In this document: positions 7,321 through 11,592 of the stretch, piece after piece
How the letters are laid out: each line of letters starts with the position of its first letter
Position numbering within the stretch: the stretch's first letter is position 1
Assembly: GCA_050248375.1 (NCBI GenBank)
Contig: JBFWSL010000099.1
Span: 1 to 11,592 of the forward strand
Reading direction: 5' to 3'
DNA length: 11,592 nucleotides
Source of the DNA: JAYZVT01 sp050248375
Lineage (GTDB): Bacteria; Pseudomonadota; Alphaproteobacteria; Rhizobiales; Methyloligellaceae
Program-made: the position numbers and the translations under genes
Notes under the pieces: generated by a model
What the model was told of the DNA's origin: nothing
Database searches by the model: none
The model's input: only the letters and a program-made list of their open reading frames with translations

Positions 7321-8352
7321 CTATTGCGGCAGCGGCTTTACATCACTCTCGCCAATCGGCTCGAAGGGCGCGAGGCTCCTCGCTGCGCGCCGGCCAATGG
7401 TTTCGTAGAATTTCTCCGCCGGGATACCAACGCAGGGGCGGAGCACCGCGACATTCTCCTCGCTCAGCACCTCGTCCGCCGCGATCCGCCGCCGCGCATG
7501 CAGGCTTCGCCGGAAGGAAACCTGATGGTCGGCGTCGCGCTCGGCGCCGGTCAGCGTCTTCTCGGGGGAGCCCAGCAGTTGCTCCGCCCGGCGCAGGCGG
7601 GCCAGAAGCTCACGGACCTCGTCGCGGGTGAGCGAGATGCTATGGTCGCGAAAGGTCTTGCCCTCGCGCGAATCCGTGAAGTGCTTTTCGAACAGGCGCG
7701 CGCCCATTGCGAAAGCCAGTTCGATCGCGCCATCGCCGATGGTGTGGTCCGAGTATCCCACGGGAAGCCCGAAGGCGTCCCGCAGGGTTCCGATGACGCG
7801 CAGATTGGCGGCATCGTCGGGAGTGGGATAGGCGGAGGTGCACTGCAGCAGGGCGAGCTTGCCCTCCGCGGCATAAGCCCGGTCCTCCCCGACTATGAAA
7901 TTGACCGCGGCGCGCACTTCGTCCAGCGCCGACAGGCCGGTGGACAGGATGATCGGCTTGCCGGTCTTGGCCAGCGCCCGCAGCATCGGATAGCAGGTCA
8001 GGTCGCCGGAACCGACCTTGTGGATGCGGATATGGGGATCTATCCACCCCAGCATCTCCTCGTCCCAGACCGAGGCCATGTATTCGCGCCCGGCCGCCCG
8101 CACCCGTTCCGCCAGTTCGATATGCTGTTTCCGCTCGAGCTCGAACTTCCGGAAGTGAGCGTTGCGATCGGGGCTGGAAACCTGGCTGACGAGATGATCG
8201 CCCCGGTAAAGCTGGAACTTGATCGCGTCGGCGCCTGAAGCGATGGCCTCGTCACAAAGACGCTTCGCGTACTCGAAGTCGCCTTCGTGGTTGCCGCCTA
8301 TCTCCGCGATAAAATAGGCCGCGTTCCGCATCGAGTGGAACGGACCGGTCAT
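7321..8352 (-). CDS. neuB: NeuB-family nonulosonic acid synthase (sialic/legionaminic/pseudaminic-type)
   Basis: The 343-residue protein has the usual family length. NeuB enzymes condense phosphoenolpyruvate with an N-acetylhexosamine to give a nine-carbon 2-keto sugar acid in the cytoplasm. The TIM barrel shows AEIGGNHEG (16-24), KFQ (45-47), KVGSGDL (112-118), STGLSALDE (137-145), the metal-ligand region SDHT (201-204), FEKHF (221-225) and RDHSIS (235-240). A C-terminal antifreeze-like SAF domain starts near residue 279 (SFRRSLHARR) and contains LRPCVGI (304-310), where the Arg reaches into the partner subunit's active site in known structures. The start is ATG at 8352, forming an ATGA overlap with the glycosyltransferase stop and preceded by AAGG/AGAGG; a Met at residue 8 has no Shine-Dalgarno. 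The sequence does not settle whether the product is neuraminic, legionaminic or pseudaminic acid. The downstream WbuX trio favours an acetamidino sugar such as legionaminate or pseudaminate. Confidence 0.95.
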   Translation of the reverse strand: MTGPFHSMRNAAYFIAEIGGNHEGDFEYAKRLCDEAIASGADAIKFQLYRGDHLVSQVSSPDRNAHFRKFELERKQHIELAERVRAAGREYMASVWDEEMLGWIDPHIRIHKVGSGDLTCYPMLRALAKTGKPIILSTGLSALDEVRAAVNFIVGEDRAYAAEGKLALLQCTSAYPTPDDAANLRVIGTLRDAFGLPVGYSDHTIGDGAIELAFAMGARLFEKHFTDSREGKTFRDHSISLTRDEVRELLARLRRAEQLLGSPEKTLTGAERDADHQVSFRRSLHARRRIAADEVLSEENVAVLRPCVGIPAEKFYETIGRRAARSLAPFEPIGESDVKPLPQ

Positions 8353-9776
8353 GACCTCTGGACCTTCGCGACAACGGCGTCGCGCGCGCCCGGCCGTGAT
8401 GCCTCGATGGTTTCGGCGTGCATCTCCGCGATCATCCAGCTCCATTCCGAAAAAATACGATGCGCGGAGCGCTCATCGACCTCGATATGCCCCACATGCC
8501 GGTCGCTGTCCGTGTCGCGCACATGATGGCCCCTGCGCAGAACCATGATCTCCCCGGCGGACCGGAACAGCTCGTGGCTTTCCCTGCGCAACAGCTCGGA
8601 CTGGCGGACGGGAACCAGACCGTTGCCCTCGTGACAGTAGAGCTGGGAGGCAAGGCGGCGCACCGAGATCACCCGGTTGCAATCAAACACGTCAAGCGCG
8701 TCGATTGCCGCGTCGATGTCTCTTGCCTGGCGGAACGGCGACTCGATGAAAAGCAGGGTTACCGCATCGAACGTTCGCCAGGCCTCGGGCAGGGAATCGA
8801 AAAGCGCCGTCAGCGTTTGATCGAGGGGCTTCGCCGGAAGCGCCAGTTCCCAGTCGCGGCGGAAGAAATAGACTTTCTGGCCGTAGACGGCCTTCACGTG
8901 AGCCTCGACGTCCCGATCCGAACTGGTCACGAGAACCTTGGAAATTCGCTGCGAATTCAGGGCCTCGTCGATCGTCCATTCAAGCACCGGCCTGCCGGCG
9001 AGCGGCCTCAGCGCGATCGACCTGGGATCGATGGACGGCCCCCGGATGGGAATGACGGCCACGCTCTTCAGCCGATCGGCTTTCTCCTGCGCCGCCTTCT
9101 GCAGGATGCGCGAACGCGTGGAAAGGATCCTTTCCTCGTTCCGCGTCAGGCTCTCGCCATGCTGGCGGTAACAGAACAGCGGCAGGTCGACATTGGCCAC
9201 CCCGTAACGCCGGATGAAGCGGACCCACAGGTCCCAGCCATCCTGGCAATGGTAGGACTCATCGTAGCCGTCGAGCGCCTCCAGGCATTCCCGCCGGATC
9301 ATCGTACAGGCGCCATGCGCCGGCTGATCCAGCAGCGTGACTTCATCGAAATTGTGCCTCTGCACCATGTCGAGGACACGCCCGTCGGGATCCACGAGAT
9401 AATAGTCCGGGAACACCAGCCCGACTTCCGCCCGGCGGTCCAGTGCCTCCGACAGCATGGCCAGCGCACTCTCGTGCAGGTAGTCATCCGCATCGAGGCG
9501 CATGACGTAGCGTCCGGTGGTCTGCCCGATGGCCACGTTATTCGTGCGGTTCAGCCCGATATTCTCCTGGAACAGGGTCAGCACCTTCTCGTGCTGCGCG
9601 TATCTGGCGATGATGTCCCGCGATCCGTCCTCCGAGCCGTTGTCGATGATCAGCAGCTCGAAGTCCTGCATGGTCTGATTGAGCACGCTCTGGATCGCCT
9701 GCTCCACATACCGCCCGTAGTTGTGGTTGACGATGTAGACGCTGACCTTCGGATACGGATTCACTGACGGATTCAC
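8349..9776 (-). CDS. GT2 glycosyltransferase fused to a degenerate NeuA-like cytidylyltransferase domain
   Basis: This is a 475-residue two-domain protein. Residues about 10-215 form a GT-A family 2 glycosyltransferase: VSVYIVNHN strand, IIDNGSEDGS (43-52), the metal/nucleotide motif DADD (95-98) and QDGWDLWVR (178-186). Residues about 238-455 resemble acylneuraminate cytidylyltransferase (VAVIPIRG, LRPLAGRPVLEWTIDEAL, KVLVTSSD). The CTP-site signatures are altered: the RxxSKG..KN region reads RGPSIDPRSIA (245-255), QPTSPLR became FIESPFR, and the metal-binding DxD near the C-terminus reads RIF (440-442). The domain is probably non-catalytic. GTG at 9776 was chosen because it forms a GTGA overlap with asnB and has GGGAG 8 bases upstream; a second in-frame GTG lies at 9764. 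No signal peptide or membrane segment is apparent, so a cytoplasmic, possibly membrane-associated glycan assembly role is likely. Donor and acceptor are unknown; the fusion hints at a CMP-nonulosonate donor. Confidence 0.88.
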   Translation of the reverse strand: MNPSVNPYPKVSVYIVNHNYGRYVEQAIQSVLNQTMQDFELLIIDNGSEDGSRDIIARYAQHEKVLTLFQENIGLNRTNNVAIGQTTGRYVMRLDADDYLHESALAMLSEALDRRAEVGLVFPDYYLVDPDGRVLDMVQRHNFDEVTLLDQPAHGACTMIRRECLEALDGYDESYHCQDGWDLWVRFIRRYGVANVDLPLFCYRQHGESLTRNEERILSTRSRILQKAAQEKADRLKSVAVIPIRGPSIDPRSIALRPLAGRPVLEWTIDEALNSQRISKVLVTSSDRDVEAHVKAVYGQKVYFFRRDWELALPAKPLDQTLTALFDSLPEAWRTFDAVTLLFIESPFRQARDIDAAIDALDVFDCNRVISVRRLASQLYCHEGNGLVPVRQSELLRRESHELFRSAGEIMVLRRGHHVRDTDSDRHVGHIEVDERSAHRIFSEWSWMIAEMHAETIEASRPGARDAVVAKVQRS

Positions 9777-9778
9777 TG
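9755..9778. repeat. Perfect 12-bp tandem duplication at the asnB/glycosyltransferase junction
   Basis: Two adjacent identical copies of ACGGATTCACTG (plus strand) lie at 9755-9766 and 9767-9778. On the coding strand each copy contains a GTGA. The upstream copy carries the asnB stop TGA and the overlapping GTG start of the glycosyltransferase. The second copy supplies another in-frame GTG, at 9764. Because 12 is a multiple of three, the duplication only adds four residues to the glycosyltransferase N-terminus (M/V-N-P-S before V-N-P-Y). A single-copy ancestor would have had the same GTGA overlap. Confidence 0.9.
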
Positions 9779-11592
9779 GGAGTACTCCCGCACCTTGACG
9801 ACAGTGTCCGCGTCGGCCATGCCGCCTGCCTGCTGCGCCTCCAGAAACAGCTTGGCCGACACGAAAGCGAACAGGAATTTCGAGAAGCTGTTGTCGGTCA
9901 TGTCCTCGTCCAGAAAGGCCTGCACCGCCCTGCGGTCGACGATGTCGAAGATCGGCCCCGGAGACAGCAGCCGCTCGCGCGTTTCGGTGTCCTTGCGGTC
10001 CACCAGGGAGTCGATGCTCGCGTTGAAGCCGCGCTTGCGGCTGTCCAGCCGGACCGCTTCGGGAGCGATGCCGTGGATGGCCTCCCGCAACGGCCACTTG
10101 GCGAGGCCGTCCCGGATCAGCACGTCGTTTGGCAGGCTGGCGGCATACTCCACCAGACCCCGGTCCAGGTAGGGCGAACGGTTCTCGAGCGAGACCCGCA
10201 TCGAGTTCATGTCGTCCGCGCGCAGGATGACCGGCACAACCTCATGCCGCAGTTCGTTGAACATCCGGTTCCGCAGCAGATTGCCGCAATAGCGCTCCTC
10301 TTCGAACTCCTCGCTGACCGGCTCCAGCACGAAGCCGTTGAACAGCTCGCGGTTCTGGTAGAGGTGGCCGCGGAAGCCGGGGTCGCGATGAAAGGTGAGC
10401 GGATCCTGCAGCAGCGGATTGTTGACCCAGCGGCCATAGCTCTCCCGCCATTGCGCCAGCGCGTTCGGGAAATCCTCGTCTCCCGCGTGATCCGCCAGCC
10501 AGAAGGAGTAATGATCGTAGTATCCGGTGAAAATCTCATCCGCACCGGTTCCCGAGACAGCCACCTTGAAGCCCCGTTCGGCGATCGCCTCCGAGAGAAA
10601 GCTGTGCATGTAGTAGGATACGGTGGGGACCGGCGCGTCGTGATACGCCACCAGCCTTTCCAAACGCTCGAAGAAGCCGTCGCTCGAGGTATGGACGGCA
10701 AAATGCCCGCAGCGGAGAAATTCCACCGTCTCGCGGATATTCGCGGACTCGTCATATCGCTCGTCCGAGTCGATGACCGAAAAGGCGTGGACATCGGCGC
10801 CAAGCTCGCGCGCGGCGATGCAGGCGAGCGCGGTTGAGTCCACCCCGCCGCTCAGGCAGAAGGCGAGCGGAACGTCGGCGCGCAGCCGTAGTTCCACCGA
10901 CCGCCGGAGACGCTCGCGCACCCCCTCGGCGGCCGCGCCCGGGTCCGTTTCCACCACGTTCAGCCGCGGCTCCCAATACGGCTTTTCCTCGATCCCGCCC
11001 GTGGCATCCACAACCGCGACGCAGCCCGGGCCGATTTCCCGCACCCCCTCGAAAAAGGTCTCCTCGGTCTTGAAGAGGGACCGGAAGCCATGCACCAGGT
11101 AGCGCCGCACATGGCGGGGGTTGACCGTCAACGGCGCGCCCGTGAGCGCCGCGAGCGCCTTCGGCTCGGAGGCGAAATACAGCGTGCCCTGCCTCCTGAG
11201 CAGGAACAGCGGCTTCTCGCCGAAGCGGTCCCGGCACAGGATAAGCTTTCCGCCGTGGCTGTCGAACAGGGCGAAGGCCCACATGCCTTCCAGGCGGTCG
11301 AGACAGTCGAGCCCCCAGCACCGGTAGGCTTCCAGCAACACCTCCGTGTCGGACCCGGTGGTGAGTGTGCGGCCCCGCGCCCGCAACTGCTCCGCGATCT
11401 CCAGGTAGTTGTAGATTTCGCCGTTGAAAGCGAGCGCCAGACCGTCCCGCACGAAGGGCTGGTTCGAGCGGGGATCGAGATCGATGATCGACAAGCGGCT
11501 GTGCAACAGCGCGAGGGCCGCTTCGCCGGCACGCTGCCTGAATATGCCGTTGGCGTCGGGCCCGCGCCGCCGCATAAGGCGCAACGCCTGTT
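9773..11592 (-). CDS. asnB: Asparagine synthase (glutamine-hydrolysing) family amidotransferase, 5'-truncated
   Basis: This is a class II glutamine amidotransferase fused to an ATP-dependent synthetase domain. The family hydrolyses glutamine and passes the ammonia to an adenylated carboxylate. The gene runs off the right edge: 605 codons are visible, and the start with the N-terminal nucleophile Cys is missing, probably about 30 residues. Counting from the TTG at 11584, the glutaminase part shows RGPD (7-10), NGEIYNY (54-60) and GSDTE (77-81). The synthetase part shows the pyrophosphate loop SGGVDS (245-250), SGTGADE (344-350) and a C-terminal RKRGF. The usual acidic residue in SGEGSDE (Glu348 in E. 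coli AsnB) is Thr here. In glycan clusters such homologues can amidate uronic acids, as proposed for Francisella WbtH, so the acceptor may be a sugar acid rather than aspartate; this is inference. Its TGA overlaps the GTG of the next gene. Confidence 0.93.
   Translation of the reverse strand, partial: QALRLMRRRGPDANGIFRQRAGEAALALLHSRLSIIDLDPRSNQPFVRDGLALAFNGEIYNYLEIAEQLRARGRTLTTGSDTEVLLEAYRCWGLDCLDRLEGMWAFALFDSHGGKLILCRDRFGEKPLFLLRRQGTLYFASEPKALAALTGAPLTVNPRHVRRYLVHGFRSLFKTEETFFEGVREIGPGCVAVVDATGGIEEKPYWEPRLNVVETDPGAAAEGVRERLRRSVELRLRADVPLAFCLSGGVDSTALACIAARELGADVHAFSVIDSDERYDESANIRETVEFLRCGHFAVHTSSDGFFERLERLVAYHDAPVPTVSYYMHSFLSEAIAERGFKVAVSGTGADEIFTGYYDHYSFWLADHAGDEDFPNALAQWRESYGRWVNNPLLQDPLTFHRDPGFRGHLYQNRELFNGFVLEPVSEEFEEERYCGNLLRNRMFNELRHEVVPVILRADDMNSMRVSLENRSPYLDRGLVEYAASLPNDVLIRDGLAKWPLREAIHGIAPEAVRLDSRKRGFNASIDSLVDRKDTETRERLLSPGPIFDIVDRRAVQAFLDEDMTDNSFSKFLFAFVSAKLFLEAQQAGGMADADTVVKVREYSQ

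Noticed and set aside
8418..9767. Long plus-strand open frame of 449 codons
   Set aside because: It lies wholly antisense to the glycosyltransferase fusion, with no domain-like features. Similar shadows occur at 5386-6618 and 7246-8238.
8349..10097. Extended glycosyltransferase start at 10097
   Set aside because: It would overlap asnB by over 300 bases with low-complexity sequence. The GT2 fold begins just after GTG 9776, which has a ribosome site and a GTGA overlap.
11582..11584. TTG at 11584 as the real asnB start
   Set aside because: The frame stays open to the window edge, and the family needs the N-terminal Cys about 30 residues earlier, so the gene is truncated by the window.

Overview
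The window is a densely packed, GC-rich (about 60% by eye) stretch in which every supportable gene lies on the minus strand, so transcription runs from position 11592 down to position 1. It is part of a surface-glycan gene cluster (O-antigen, capsule or flagellin glycan) of a Gram-negative bacterium, most plausibly a proteobacterium and perhaps an alphaproteobacterium. That taxonomic guess rests only on base composition and gene style and is weak. There are no RNA genes, insertion sequences, phage genes or CRISPR arrays, and no gene-free stretch longer than 49 bases.

In transcription order the genes are: a 5'-truncated asparagine-synthase-type amidotransferase (9773-11592); a family-2 glycosyltransferase fused to a degenerate CMP-sialate-synthetase-like domain (8349-9776); a NeuB-type nonulosonic acid synthase (7321-8352); an SpsF-type cytidylyltransferase (6588-7301); a NodU/CmcH/TobZ-type carbamoyltransferase (4753-6591); a DegT/DnrJ/EryC1/StrS aminotransferase (3446-4756); a HisH-like glutaminase (2789-3415); a HisF-like partner (2056-2799); a WbuX/PseA/WbpG-type N-acetyl sugar amidotransferase (918-2054); and a zinc-ribbon SAM methyltransferase that runs off the left edge (1-868). 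Four junctions are 4-base stop/start overlaps (GTGA or ATGA), one overlaps by 11 bases and one has a 1-base gap. This strongly suggests one translationally coupled operon whose promoter and terminator lie outside the window.

A reading that ties the genes together (inference): NeuB condenses phosphoenolpyruvate with an amino sugar to give a sialic-acid-like nine-carbon sugar, and the intact SpsF-like enzyme activates it with CTP. HisH supplies ammonia from glutamine, the HisF-like barrel channels it, and WbuX uses it to turn an acetamido group into an acetamidino group. The next gene, the methyltransferase, could methylate that group, as in the N-methyl-acetimidoyl legionaminic acids known from Legionella and Campylobacter. 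The aminotransferase makes an amino-sugar precursor, the carbamoyltransferase adds a carbamoyl group, and the AsnB homologue may amidate a carboxylate. The GT2 fusion probably transfers the finished sugar or another residue of the glycan. The earlier pathway enzymes (dehydratase, acetyltransferase, epimerase/hydrolase) are not in the window.

The most unusual items are the glycosyltransferase fused to what looks like a catalytically dead NeuA domain, the HisF paralogue that has lost its Asp11 equivalent but kept the ammonia-gate residues, and the unusually heavy set of nitrogen-adding enzymes in one operon.
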